Part shown: positions 1 through 8,247 of the stretch, piece by piece
Layout of the letters: every line of letters starts with the position of its first letter
How positions within the stretch are numbered: the first letter of the stretch is position 1
Source: a virus
IMG/VR virus record: IMGVR_UViG_3300035698_003416
Coordinates: 1 to 20,056 of that record
Length of the DNA stretch: 20,056 nucleotides
Reading direction: 5' to 3' (one strand)
Notes under the pieces: model-generated
Databases searched by the model: none
Told to the model about the DNA's origin: nothing
The model's input: only the letters and a program-made list of their open reading frames with translations
Position numbers and translations under genes: made by a program

Positions 1-210
1 GTGTATCAGCTAAAGATATTGTTGGATTTACATTAAGATTTAAAACTGGATTTACTTTTATAAAGTGTGTATCAGCTAAAGATATTGTTGGATTTACATT
101 AAGATTTAAAACTGGATTAGCTTGGATAAAGTGTGTATCAGCTAAAGATATTGTTGGATTTACATTAAGATTTAAAACTGGATTAGCTTGGATAAAGTGT
201 GTATCAGCTA
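1..210 (-). repeat. 66-bp in-frame tandem repeats (3 full copies plus a partial, continuing off the left edge)
   Basis: The motif gtgtatcagctaaagatatt begins at 1, 67 and 133, and its first 12 bases recur at 199, giving an exact period of 66 bp (22 codons). Copies 67-132 and 133-198 read identically. Copy 1-66 differs only in a short stretch that changes the encoded IQAN to IKVN. Identity at synonymous sites points to recent duplication or ongoing homogenisation. The array probably continues beyond base 1. Confidence 0.95.
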
Positions 211-661
211 TACTTATAGTAGCAATAACACTTTGAGCATGCCAACCATAATCACCTGTTGTAAATGTCACTTGTGCTAAACCAGAATAAACACCATCAT
301 AATATGTTCTAGCGTATAGGATGTATTCTGTATTATCTGTTAAGCCTTTAATTTGAACTATGCCTTTTTCCTCTTGAGAGTTAATTTGTTTTTGGTATGT
401 TATTGGTTCTACATTTTCTATTTCATAATAAATTCGTTGGTTGGCAAGTGCTTTCCATACATTATTATTTTTTAATCTAAATTGTACTATTGTTCTGTAT
501 TCTTTAAGATCAACAAATGAAGGTGCTACCATTTTACCAAAAGTAATAACACCATCTTGTACTAAACAATCAAGTGCAACATCTATTCCTGTTTCTGGAT
601 CTCGCATAACAACATCTGTTAAATTATCTGAACCTATATTAAATTTTAGATAGTCTGCCAT
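1..661 (-). CDS. Tail/baseplate-associated protein with FnIII-like segment and 22-residue tandem repeats (partial, 3' end outside window)
   Basis: The reading frame opens at the ATG whose first base is 661, after a TTAGGTG ribosome binding site, and runs off the left edge, so only about 220 N-terminal residues are seen. The protein starts MADYLKFNIGSDN. A middle stretch (roughly residues 90-145), containing GLTDNTEYILYAR and VTFTT, resembles a fibronectin type III strand pattern, which is common in phage tail proteins. From about residue 150 it turns into 22-residue repeats with the core ADTHFI(Q/K)(A/V)NPVLNLNVN, matching the 66-bp DNA repeats. The gene follows the hub and spike genes, so a baseplate-peripheral, fibre or adsorption role is plausible. 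That role is inferred from position and repeat content. The family itself is not recognised, and because the C-terminus is missing no receptor-binding domain can be judged. Confidence 0.75.
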   Translation of the reverse strand, partial: MADYLKFNIGSDNLTDVVMRDPETGIDVALDCLVQDGVITFGKMVAPSFVDLKEYRTIVQFRLKNNNVWKALANQRIYYEIENVEPITYQKQINSQEEKGIVQIKGLTDNTEYILYARTYYDGVYSGLAQVTFTTGDYGWHAQSVIATISIADTHFIQANPVLNLNVNPTISLADTHFIQANPVLNLNVNPTISLADTHFIKVNPVLNLNVNPTISLADT

Positions 662-682
662 GCAATCACCTAATTTCTTTTA

Positions 683-1483
683 TTATATAACGGTATACGT
701 TGCTGTAACTGTAACTTTTGTTGCTGGCATTAGTGAAGGCACTTCAGTCCACCCACTAAATGTATACCCAGCTCTTGTTGGATCAGCTGGTGCTGTAACA
801 CCACTTAGATCTGAATCATAGTCATAATCTGCAGTTTGAAGAACTACAGCATCCCAATCAACAAACTCTAATGTATACTGATTAATTATATAAGTTGCTG
901 TAACTATGACATCAGTTCCAGGCATTATTGCAGGAACTACCGAGTCCCATGCATCAAATGTATGTCCAGTTCTTGTTGGGTCAGTTGGTGCTGTAATACC
1001 ACTTAAATCTGCTCCTAAGTCATAATCTGCAGTCTGTAGAACTGTTCCATCATAGTTTATATATGCTACAACAGTTTGATGATCTGTTGTAAATATGTAT
1101 CCTGTTGTTCCTACTACTTTTGCCCTTATTACACCTTTTGTAGTTTCAGTTGCATAAGGTAAATCAAATACTGATGTATCAAGTGTGGTTAGATCAACAC
1201 TCAAACCAAAATATATCGGTGATGATAAGTCCCCACGATCAAATATAACATATAGTACTGTGTCTATTGGTGTGCTAGTTTCAAAGCTTGCTTTATTCAT
1301 AATTGAACCGGGGATCATCATAGGTTTAGCTATTGGACAATCTGTGTCTGGTACTCCTCTTTCAGTACTACCATGAATTGACGGTACTCTTACACGGAGT
1401 CCATATGTTGCTACATCTGATTCATCTTTCATAATCTCTATAACTTTAGCAAAGTAAAATTTATTTTGATGTTTTTGTGCCAT
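683..1483 (-). CDS. Baseplate spike / hub OB-fold protein (gp5/gpV-type N-terminus) with two C-terminal InlB-like B-repeats
   Basis: The 266-residue protein has an N-terminal segment (about residues 8-95) with YGLRVRVPSIHG followed by DTVLYVIFDRGDLSSPIYFG. This is the strand pattern of the OB-fold found at the start of T4 gp5-type and gpV-type spike proteins, which cap the tail tube tip. The C-terminal half holds two repeats, about residues 137-202 and 203-266. Each has LQTADYD, then DLSG(I/V)TAP, DPTR(T/A)G(H/Y)TF and MP..... VTATY, the signature of InlB B-repeat / Listeria-Bacteroides repeats. No lysozyme domain and no long beta-helix is present. It lies directly after the hub-like gene (8 bases between them), with a GAGGAGTAAGTGG ribosome binding site at the end of that gene. 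The OB-fold call is by pattern; the repeat call is stronger. Confidence 0.65.
   Translation of the reverse strand: MAQKHQNKFYFAKVIEIMKDESDVATYGLRVRVPSIHGSTERGVPDTDCPIAKPMMIPGSIMNKASFETSTPIDTVLYVIFDRGDLSSPIYFGLSVDLTTLDTSVFDLPYATETTKGVIRAKVVGTTGYIFTTDHQTVVAYINYDGTVLQTADYDLGADLSGITAPTDPTRTGHTFDAWDSVVPAIMPGTDVIVTATYIINQYTLEFVDWDAVVLQTADYDYDSDLSGVTAPADPTRAGYTFSGWTEVPSLMPATKVTVTATYTVI
686..1075 (-). repeat. Two diverged direct repeats encoding InlB-like B-repeats
   Basis: Bases 686-877 and 878-1075 encode homologous modules of about 65 residues. DNA similarity is clear around the shared cataatctgcagt and ccacttaaatct/ccacttagatct stretches but is well diverged elsewhere. The duplication is therefore older than the 66-bp array at the left end of the window. 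Confidence 0.8.
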
Positions 1484-1491
1484 TGTACCAC

Positions 1492-2754
1492 TTACTCCTC
1501 TATTACTATGTCATAAGATTCTCTTACGAGATTTAATTTAGTTATAAAGCCACTTAGTCCTATGCTCTCTTTAATAAGTACAACTTTCCATAGTCCTTTT
1601 ATAATATTGTCAATGCCATCTTTATTCTTGACTTCTAGGTCTATAATATCTTTTGGCATTATTTTATGATTACCTACTACTTCTAGTTCTATAGAATTAA
1701 TAGCATATATTGCTTGTCTAATTTCATTAAATATTCTAACATCTAAGTCTTTATCTGATGCTTCTTCCATATCTACGAATTCTATTACTAAGGCAAATTG
1801 ATCTTTATCTGGTACCGGAAGATTTGCTTCTTCAAAGTATCCTGTTATAGCTTCCCATTTGTTTAGTACTTTAGTATTGTAGTACTCAGCTAAACTGACA
1901 TCATCTAGTGCTAAGTATGCTGATGCTGGTGCAGCTACTTCTATAGTTAAACCTTTTATAAGAAATGTATAATCAATTGTATTTGTTAAACTGATCACAT
2001 TACTCTGTTCAGATACACCATATTTATAATTCCAAACACGTCTCTTAGTTGTACGATCAGCATATTTATTGAAATAAAACTTAGTTCTTTCGTCCCCTGG
2101 TGGTTTAAATAGTGTAACGTCCCAGAAGACAGTCTCTGCAGACCATGAACTTGTTACTGTTGTTTTACATATTGGTAATATTTTATTATATATAAACTCT
2201 GCATCTGGTTCATCTGGTAAAAGGTGAAGTGGCCATGGTAATTTAAGATCCCCAACATCTATGTTTTCATATAAATAGTGTGTACCTCTCGTATTTGTTT
2301 GACTTCCCATATCCCAGTCATTACGTTTTCCCATGCGAATGAGGATATCATTTATACTTGAGTCAACTTTGTATATTTCTGGCCCAAATTTAGTAAGTGA
2401 TTCCCTACCTATAGCACCTACTGATGAGATACTACCTAAGTTATTAAATGTTGATTTAAACTTAACTATATTTAAAACATATGTTGCTGATAAATCATTT
2501 TCAAAGCCATACTTAATCTGTAGTTTCCCACCGTTAGATTGAAACATTGTGAGTAACGCGAGACCTGTTTTATCAAACATGGTTAAGTCAATGCTTGTAA
2601 GTACACCAGCTTCAGTTTTACTATTGAATCTGTTAAACGTTAAATTTAGTAACCCTTGCTGATTAATATCTATTTCTTCTTTATTACCAAGGCTGTCTGT
2701 GTATTCAAGAATAACATTAACTGCTCTTACTGATCCACTAGTTGCTTGCGCCAT
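1492..2754 (-). CDS. Baseplate hub-like protein (gp27/gpD-type)
   Basis: This is a 420-residue soluble protein. The N-terminal region (residues 30-115) has LLNLTFNRFNSKTEAGVLTSIDLTMFDKTGLALL and alternating strands ending in GKLQIKYGFEN, a pattern seen in hub proteins that form the gp27-like trimer at the tail tip. The C-terminal third (about residues 375-415) contains GNHKIMPKDIIDLEV and LWKVVLIKES, like the second barrel domain of hub proteins (PGD.I.V..... YRV.....). It overlaps the upstream paralogue gene by 17 bases, with its own AGAAGGTG ribosome binding site inside that gene, and is followed at once by the OB-fold spike gene. The hub-then-spike order is usual for contractile tails. Function rests on fold-like patterns and gene order rather than clear sequence identity. 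Confidence 0.6.
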   Translation of the reverse strand: MAQATSGSVRAVNVILEYTDSLGNKEEIDINQQGLLNLTFNRFNSKTEAGVLTSIDLTMFDKTGLALLTMFQSNGGKLQIKYGFENDLSATYVLNIVKFKSTFNNLGSISSVGAIGRESLTKFGPEIYKVDSSINDILIRMGKRNDWDMGSQTNTRGTHYLYENIDVGDLKLPWPLHLLPDEPDAEFIYNKILPICKTTVTSSWSAETVFWDVTLFKPPGDERTKFYFNKYADRTTKRRVWNYKYGVSEQSNVISLTNTIDYTFLIKGLTIEVAAPASAYLALDDVSLAEYYNTKVLNKWEAITGYFEEANLPVPDKDQFALVIEFVDMEEASDKDLDVRIFNEIRQAIYAINSIELEVVGNHKIMPKDIIDLEVKNKDGIDNIIKGLWKVVLIKESIGLSGFITKLNLVRESYDIVIEE

Positions 2755-3799
2755 ACTTGTACACCTTCTCCCACATTTCTAACATATCATTTACTGTTAG
2801 TGTGATATCATCTATTAGTGCATCTTTCTCACTCTCTAACATATTTTTATCTACATTATCATAGTAACCTTCTATGTAGTCTGTGAAATCCTCTAGAAGG
2901 TCATCTAAATTCTGTTTAATAGTTTCATAATCTGAGAATCTGGATCTAGGAACACTAAAGTCTGTTCTTCGTCCCTGTGTTAGATCTAAGAATTCTATAT
3001 TATCTAAATTTGCTACTGCTGTTTTGATGTTATACATATCTTCTGAACTAGGATCTAGACCACTTAACATAGTAAGTAGACTACCAAATCTAGACTGGGC
3101 ATTATCAAAGTATAGCTCTGTATAATTTATATTACTTTGTTTTTCTATATCTGAAATATTATCATTAAGTATAAAATCTGAAATAACCATGTCATACCCT
3201 ATGAAACTTGATAGAGCTGTAATAATACCTGTAGTAGATTCATCTATTCTAGTAGTATCATGATACACTGCAAAACTAACTTCATCATCTGCTATTTCGT
3301 CCCCTGTTACCATTATGGCTACAGGATATATTTCTTCTACTGTAATAGTAAATGCAATATCTGCCATAATGTATCTACCATTTCTAAATGGTTTCTTCCA
3401 ACTTATACTTACATTTACATAGCCCCAACCTGTTATCTCCCCTATTTGAAAGTACACACGTTGTGCTCTCATAATACCTGCATCATCTATATAGGGGTAT
3501 GCTAATGCTTTAAGATCATCAACAAATTTACTAATGTCAGTATATTCCTTTTGATCTAATGCATCTTCATGCATGCTTAATGTAAATGCATAAGTCATGT
3601 CTGATCCACCTGTGTAGAGTTGTATAGGTGACATTCTACCTAGAACTTGCTGAGCTGTATACAGTGGTGTATAGGCATAACTAAGTTCTTCTGGTATAAC
3701 ATCTTTTACTATTATTGTTTTTGATTCCGTACTATCATCAAGTCCTTGACGATCATATGGAACAAATGTAAATAGTAATGTTTGTAAACTATTAGTCAT
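2738..3799 (-). CDS. Baseplate / tail-tube-tip protein, CIS-tube-like, paralogue 2
   Basis: The protein has 353 residues. Residues 8-158 match the neighbouring upstream gene in order: SPIQLYTGGSDMTYAFTLSMHED, then a helix with FVDDLKALAYP, then RVYFQIGEI, then KKPFRNGRYIMADIAFT. The plan (a P..L..GG strand, a helix with D.L..L..P, a strand, then a domain-closing strand) resembles the CIS-tube family of contractile injection systems and the baseplate proteins that start the tail tube (T4 gp48/gp54 role). The C-terminal half is largely helical and acidic, with DYETIKQNLDDLLEDFTDYIEGYY. Two bases separate it from the preceding stop codon, so translation is probably coupled. The paralogy is directly seen; the tube-initiator role is inferred. 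Confidence 0.6.
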   Translation of the reverse strand: MTNSLQTLLFTFVPYDRQGLDDSTESKTIIVKDVIPEELSYAYTPLYTAQQVLGRMSPIQLYTGGSDMTYAFTLSMHEDALDQKEYTDISKFVDDLKALAYPYIDDAGIMRAQRVYFQIGEITGWGYVNVSISWKKPFRNGRYIMADIAFTITVEEIYPVAIMVTGDEIADDEVSFAVYHDTTRIDESTTGIITALSSFIGYDMVISDFILNDNISDIEKQSNINYTELYFDNAQSRFGSLLTMLSGLDPSSEDMYNIKTAVANLDNIEFLDLTQGRRTDFSVPRSRFSDYETIKQNLDDLLEDFTDYIEGYYDNVDKNMLESEKDALIDDITLTVNDMLEMWEKVYKYGASN

Positions 3800-3801
3800 T
3801 G

Positions 3802-5145
3802 TTATCCACCTGCTCCTGAAAAGATTTCATATGTATATATATATGTTTCTAATTGTGTTTCTAGTCCTACGTTATCTTTTTGATATCCTATTATTTCATC
3901 AAAAACAGCGATCTCATCAGCAGTCATGATTAGAACTGCTCTAGCTAGTGGGGTAAGTTCAAAGGCATCATATGTGTATACACCACGTTCTGGTACAGGA
4001 AAATCTGTGCCGTTTTGGTCATTAATATTGTCCCAGTATATTTTAAAGTTTTCTGATGGATTCAGGTATTTATCTACTAATTCACGAAGATCATCTAATC
4101 TATCTCTAATATTGGCTACTGCATCTCTATAAGAAAGTGCATCTACTAATGATATTATATAATAGTATTGTCGTAGTATTTCCATTAAACTTGTTATATA
4201 AGGGTGGATTTTGTATCTTAATGTATTTTGATCAGTGGTATAACTTAACTGTTCTAAATATCTTTCATAATCTACTATTTCATCATCTGCTACTCTAGTT
4301 TCTAGGTACCACTCAGCTAGTCTATCGAAGAAGACATTTTCACCAGGTTCTACTTTTGTACCACCTGCTGATGTTGCTGTAAATGGTGAATCACCATTAA
4401 ATGTAACTGCAGGTAGATTACTTGCAGTTAATGTAGATTTCCATAACATTGATAATTTCTCTTTAGTATAATTGTATTCATTTAAGTAGTAGTCATCACT
4501 AAGAAAGTCAGATACTAAGTCTGCTACAGGCTGATCTAACTCTGATGTATCTAGTATCATACTATTCCCATAGTCTTCAGAGAAAACTTGTCCTCTGTCT
4601 GTTGCAAAGATCTCTGTACTTTGATTATCAAATAGTTCATGGAATATAAATGTTATTGAAACATTTGCCATTTTGTATCTACCATTAGAAAATGGTTTTT
4701 TAAATATTATATTTGTTTTGATGTGACCTTTACCGGCAAATTGTGTACCTAGCTGCATATATACAGAAGGTCCTTCAATAGATTCACCTGATATATCTGG
4801 ACGACTCATATCTTTTAGTCTGTCTATGAATCTATATAGATTACCATAAAGTTCTGCATCTGAGCGTTTAAAAACATCTTCATGTATATCTAAACTAAAA
4901 CTAACCGTTTTTTCTGATCCACCTACATAAAAATTAAGTGGGTGCAGTATTCCAAATGGTCTCTGTTTAACTATTGTTTGTGAATACTGTTCACTAAGTG
5001 TATCTGGTATTAATGGTAGTCTTATACTTCTCTTTGTATGAAAATTAAACATGTATAATTCTTGCTCTGTATCTAGTACAGTTAAGCTGTCATGCATGAA
5101 TTTCTGATTAGCAGACCAAGGTTTGTATAGATAGTCTTGTGACAT
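3802..5145 (-). CDS. Baseplate / tail-tube-tip protein, CIS-tube-like, paralogue 1
   Basis: I place the start at the ATG at 5145 (MSQDYLYK, 447 residues) and not at the upstream TTG at 5166. The bases AAGGAGGAT, an excellent ribosome binding site, lie inside that longer reading, about 6 bases before the ATG. Residues 29-153 carry HPLNFYVGGSEKTVSF, SLDIHEDVF, a helix FIDRLKDMSRP, SVYMQLGTQFAGKG and KKPFSNGRYKMANVSITF, shared with the next gene downstream and with CIS-tube-like proteins. The rest is helix-rich. The gene follows the tape-measure gene and precedes the hub, where tube-initiator or baseplate-closure proteins normally lie. No catalytic motif is seen. Confidence 0.6.
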   Translation of the reverse strand: MSQDYLYKPWSANQKFMHDSLTVLDTEQELYMFNFHTKRSIRLPLIPDTLSEQYSQTIVKQRPFGILHPLNFYVGGSEKTVSFSLDIHEDVFKRSDAELYGNLYRFIDRLKDMSRPDISGESIEGPSVYMQLGTQFAGKGHIKTNIIFKKPFSNGRYKMANVSITFIFHELFDNQSTEIFATDRGQVFSEDYGNSMILDTSELDQPVADLVSDFLSDDYYLNEYNYTKEKLSMLWKSTLTASNLPAVTFNGDSPFTATSAGGTKVEPGENVFFDRLAEWYLETRVADDEIVDYERYLEQLSYTTDQNTLRYKIHPYITSLMEILRQYYYIISLVDALSYRDAVANIRDRLDDLRELVDKYLNPSENFKIYWDNINDQNGTDFPVPERGVYTYDAFELTPLARAVLIMTADEIAVFDEIIGYQKDNVGLETQLETYIYTYEIFSGAGG

Positions 5146-5158
5146 GTTATAATCCTCC

Positions 5159-7195
5159 TTAATCAATAGACGCTTTCGTAGCTTCTATTGTTTTTCCTAA
5201 TACTATTACTCTTCTATTTTCTTCATAGTTATCATCTAATGTTCTTTTTAGTACATCTGTTTGTGCATTAATTGCATCAACTATTGGTTCTCCTGTTAAG
5301 AATGAAGCTCCTGAATTTGCTCTAGCTGATTCTCTTCTTTGTGAGTCTAATTCTGATATTGCTGATTTACGATCTTCAGCACCTTTTATTGTATTAGCAA
5401 TACCAATACCAGCACCAATGATTCCACCGATTGCCGCACCAGGTATTCCACCAGCCATAACTCCGGTTAATGCTCCGCCACCTATGCCTCCTACAATGTT
5501 CATTGCTCCGCCACCGATGTTTGCTTGGCTATTAGTTAAATTTTGATTACCTTGTATCTGTCTACCTGCATAATTAGCTCCACCAGCTATTGCTAAACCA
5601 GCAATACCTCCACCTAGTCTTGCACCATTAGATAACATCATTGGGTTTGTAGCCATCATGCCACTTTGTCCCATCTCTGTTCCACTAATACCACCTAAAC
5701 CTTTAAGTAGAGAACCTGCTTTACCTCCACCTAGTGCATTTTGTCCTATAATTATGTTTAATTGTTTTGTAATAGTTCCTAGCATTCCACCTAATCCATA
5801 TAGACCAAATTCCTGCATTGTAGCTCCAGCTGCTTGAGATCCCCATGAGTTTTCCCACCAGTTGTCTAATCGATCAGTAACTGCCATTTTTAAGTTAGCT
5901 AACTCATCTCTCATAGATGTATCAGCACCAGCTAACTTACTCAAAGTACTATCATTATATTCCTCTAAATTATCTCCATGTGTAGTTATACGAAGTAACT
6001 CATCATCAGATAATCCAAATGTTGATCCAATACGACTCATATACTCAGCTCTTACATAATGATCATCTATACCATTCAAAGTTTTCTGAATACCAGAGAA
6101 TAAATCTTTAGTAGCTCCAGCATAATCTTGGCCTATCATTTTTTCTTGGAAATTACCTGTGTCAAATCCATCTAATAAAGCTCCACCTTCATAAATACCT
6201 GCCATTTCTTCCATGGTACCATACTGAGATGTCTTAGCTAGATCTGTAATAAATGTAGCTGATGTCAATCCTATATTTGCAGACAATGCTGCAGCTCTCA
6301 TAAGACTTTCATTTGCTGTAATCTGTGCACTCATGTTACTTCTTGAAATGAAGTTATTTGAATCCATCATATCTGCTACAGAACCTTGAAGCATACCTAA
6401 ACTAATACCGAATGTATCAGAAAAAGCATTCATTCGGTTACCAAGTGCGGTTACAAACGTATCTGTTTGTGCACCAAATATACGATAACTGTTTTGGAAT
6501 GCTGTTAGTAGTCTTGAATCCATAGCTCCTAATGTTTTAGATAGGGTCATTACAGATCCTGCAACACTATTAAGAATTGATGGATCTATGTCACGCCAAC
6601 CCTCACTTAAGAGTTTCTCTTGAGAGTTAATTAAGTCTCTTACATTATGAACTGATTGACCTATTTGGTCATTCATTCTACGTGTAGCTTCATAACCTTC
6701 TTTATATAATTGTCTATAGTTTTCCCAAGTCACGTTTGATTCAAGTTGCATTTTGTGTGAAATTTCAAATATCTTTTCATTACTTTTTATAGATTTGTCT
6801 AGTAGTTTAAGTCCTAATACTTTAGCAGCATTAATTTTCTTTAAAACTTCTACTTGTTTCTGCTTAGTAAGTAATACTTTATTTTCTTTATCAATTGCAT
6901 CTTGTAAAAGATCTCCATTTTCTTTAGAGAATTTTTTATTCTTTTCAGCAAAAGTTAAAATAGTTTTTAAAACTTTAGCACGGTTTTCTTCAGACTTTAC
7001 AAGCTTATTTACTTTCTTTATAACAGCTTCTATCTGACCTGGTGTTGCTATACCAGACCATGTATGGAAATTTGTAACTGCACTTTTCTTATTTTTCTTT
7101 CCGGCTTCCATTACATAATCAATAAATTTTGGTGCTAAAGTTCTTAGTGTCATATCAAGTTCTGCCATTTGTTTTTTACCACTACCTGTTGCCAT
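5159..7195 (-). CDS. Tape-measure-like protein
   Basis: The protein has 678 residues. The first 150 are Lys/Glu-rich and helical (for example NKLVKSEENRAKVLKTIL and KQKQVEVLKKINAAKVLGL), consistent with coiled coil. Residues about 460-600 are rich in Gly/Ala/Ile and hydrophobic (GGGIAGLAIAGGANYAG, GGIGGGALTGVMAGG, IGGIIGAGIGIA), like the membrane-active segments of tail tape measure proteins. These proteins set tail length and pass into the host envelope during DNA ejection. It sits just after the candidate chaperone pair and before the baseplate genes, the classic place. The start ATG follows AGAGGTG. If it is the only tape measure, its length would predict a fairly short tail (roughly 100 nm by the usual 1.5 angstrom per residue rule). 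The family call is inferred from composition and position. Confidence 0.7.
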   Translation of the reverse strand: MATGSGKKQMAELDMTLRTLAPKFIDYVMEAGKKNKKSAVTNFHTWSGIATPGQIEAVIKKVNKLVKSEENRAKVLKTILTFAEKNKKFSKENGDLLQDAIDKENKVLLTKQKQVEVLKKINAAKVLGLKLLDKSIKSNEKIFEISHKMQLESNVTWENYRQLYKEGYEATRRMNDQIGQSVHNVRDLINSQEKLLSEGWRDIDPSILNSVAGSVMTLSKTLGAMDSRLLTAFQNSYRIFGAQTDTFVTALGNRMNAFSDTFGISLGMLQGSVADMMDSNNFISRSNMSAQITANESLMRAAALSANIGLTSATFITDLAKTSQYGTMEEMAGIYEGGALLDGFDTGNFQEKMIGQDYAGATKDLFSGIQKTLNGIDDHYVRAEYMSRIGSTFGLSDDELLRITTHGDNLEEYNDSTLSKLAGADTSMRDELANLKMAVTDRLDNWWENSWGSQAAGATMQEFGLYGLGGMLGTITKQLNIIIGQNALGGGKAGSLLKGLGGISGTEMGQSGMMATNPMMLSNGARLGGGIAGLAIAGGANYAGRQIQGNQNLTNSQANIGGGAMNIVGGIGGGALTGVMAGGIPGAAIGGIIGAGIGIANTIKGAEDRKSAISELDSQRRESARANSGASFLTGEPIVDAINAQTDVLKRTLDDNYEENRRVIVLGKTIEATKASID

Positions 7196-7208
7196 AAATT
7201 TTCACCTC

Positions 7209-7493
7209 TTATTTTTTAGAGCGATCGTTTTCCTGGTTCTGTTCTATCTGTCTCTGTTTTTTAAGTAATGTAAACCAGTTCTTAAGCTCAAACAGTGACA
7301 TGTTGTCAGTGTCTTCTTTGCTAATATTGCCAGCATATGACAACACAAACTGCAACTCCATCAAATCGAGAACTTCTCTTTCTCTCTGTTCATAGAAAGA
7401 GGTTTGAAGCTTTTGTGATAATCCATCTAATGTGTCAAAACCATATTTATATAATTCTATTATACTAACGAAACATATCGGCGTTAATGCCAA
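7209..7493 (-). CDS. Small protein between gp26-like gene and tape measure; candidate downstream half of a tail assembly chaperone pair
   Basis: The frame is open from a TTG at 7493 and encodes 94 residues, Lys/Glu/Gln-rich at the end (LLKKQRQIEQNQENDRSKK). It contains no ATG close to its beginning. The first internal ATG is near residue 40 and would cut off well-formed sequence. It overlaps the upstream gene by 29 bases in the +1 frame. It could start at the TTG, because an AGGAGG lies only 2 bases before it, a poor spacing. It could also be made as a C-terminal extension of the upstream protein by +1 frameshifting. Its place between tube and tape measure is where tail assembly chaperone frameshift products lie in many phages. 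The sequence itself is not recognised. Confidence 0.65.
   Translation of the reverse strand: MALTPICFVSIIELYKYGFDTLDGLSQKLQTSFYEQREREVLDLMELQFVLSYAGNISKEDTDNMSLFELKNWFTLLKKQRQIEQNQENDRSKK
7465..7493 (-). promoter_or_regulatory. Candidate +1 programmed frameshift site in the gene overlap
   Basis: Upstream-frame codons at the end of the overlap read GAT ATG TTT CGT TAG. A peptidyl-tRNA-Phe on TTT (7473-7471) can slip forward by one base to TTC with perfect wobble pairing, bypassing the TAG at 7467-7465 and continuing GTT AGT ATA ATA GAA in the frame of the small downstream ORF. The fusion would be about 311 residues. No -1 heptamer fits, since the downstream frame is +1. An AGGAGG lies about 20 bases upstream, farther than the stimulatory Shine-Dalgarno of prfB. 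Confidence 0.4.
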
Positions 7494-8145
7494 TACCTCC
7501 TGTAATATCTAATTTGCATTTTTTACATGGTACTTTGTATGTTGTGTCTAAACCAAATTTTAGTACCAACTTTTCTGATAAGCGTACCAAGTCATTGCCT
7601 GGTAAGTTCTCTAATAGTCCTACAAGCTCCCCTATGGACATTCTTTTCCCATCTATAGTTTTTATCTTACTTGCTATTAATAAGATGAATGAGTACTCTG
7701 GGGGTAGGTTACGTTTCTCTTTGTGACTATTTATAGCATTCCATGTAACTTTTGTAGCTACTTGTCTAGTTACTTTCATACCATTATCTAGTTCGATAGT
7801 AATATCTAGATCTTCAAGTTCTAAAGATTTACTTTCAAAGTTTGCATAACTTACATCATGTTCTTCTATGTTACCACAGAAAGGACATTTTAATGTTTGT
7901 TTAATATCATCACCAAATGTTAGTGTTCTAGTTTTATGAAGAATATAATACTTATCTTCATCACATAATGATGCTGGATCTAAAGATGGGTCTGTTACTG
8001 TTTTAATGATTGCTTCTATTGCAGGTTCATTCAATGAACTGTATAAGGTAGATATTTCTTTACCTTTCATACCTCTTATAACAACTTCTGCAGGTGTTCC
8101 TAATAATCCGTTAGATGGTAATTTTACTCTATCAATGTTATCCAT
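7465..8145 (-). CDS. T4 gp26-like baseplate/tail assembly protein with two CxxC zinc motifs
   Basis: The protein has 226 residues. It opens with VKLPSNGLLGTPAEVVIRGMKGKEI, which matches the beginning of the T4 gp26-type 'T4 baseplate' family (LPS.G......V..R.MT..EE). Cysteine pairs at C87/C90 (CPFC) and C207/C210 (CKKC) would form a zinc ribbon. The region between is strand-rich, then helical (PPEYSFILLIASKI, GELVGLLENLP). In T4, gp26 is a minor baseplate-hub assembly protein. In other myoviruses relatives of this family sit between tube and tape measure as chaperone-like proteins. The gene follows a 168-base spacer after the tail tube gene and is preceded by AAAGGAGAAG. Its end overlaps the small ORF that may be reached by frameshifting. 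The family call is moderately strong; the chaperone role is inferred from context. Confidence 0.65.
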   Translation of the reverse strand: MDNIDRVKLPSNGLLGTPAEVVIRGMKGKEISTLYSSLNEPAIEAIIKTVTDPSLDPASLCDEDKYYILHKTRTLTFGDDIKQTLKCPFCGNIEEHDVSYANFESKSLELEDLDITIELDNGMKVTRQVATKVTWNAINSHKEKRNLPPEYSFILLIASKIKTIDGKRMSIGELVGLLENLPGNDLVRLSEKLVLKFGLDTTYKVPCKKCKLDITGGIGINADMFR

Positions 8146-8176
8146 TTTTTACTTCTCCTTTAACTAATCTTATTTT

Positions 8177-8207
8177 TTGTGCATCAGCACTTTATACTTG
8201 TGCATCA
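8177..8207. repeat. 10-bp direct repeat TTGTGCATCA, 21-bp period, in spacer after tail tube gene
   Basis: TTGTGCATCA occurs at 8177-8186 and 8198-8207, about two helical turns apart, in the non-coding spacer upstream of the gp26-like gene. It could be a protein-binding site or a chance repeat. Nothing else in the window shares it as far as I can see. Confidence 0.5.
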
Positions 8208-8247
8208 TTACATGTTATATGATGTACTAAACCCTTATATAATATAA

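Noticed and set aside
5143-5166. Upstream TTG starts for several genes (5166, 11709, and the longer frame at 19806)
   Set aside because: In each case a strong ribosome binding site for a downstream ATG lies inside the extended reading frame, so the ATG starts (5145, 11694, 19764) are preferred.
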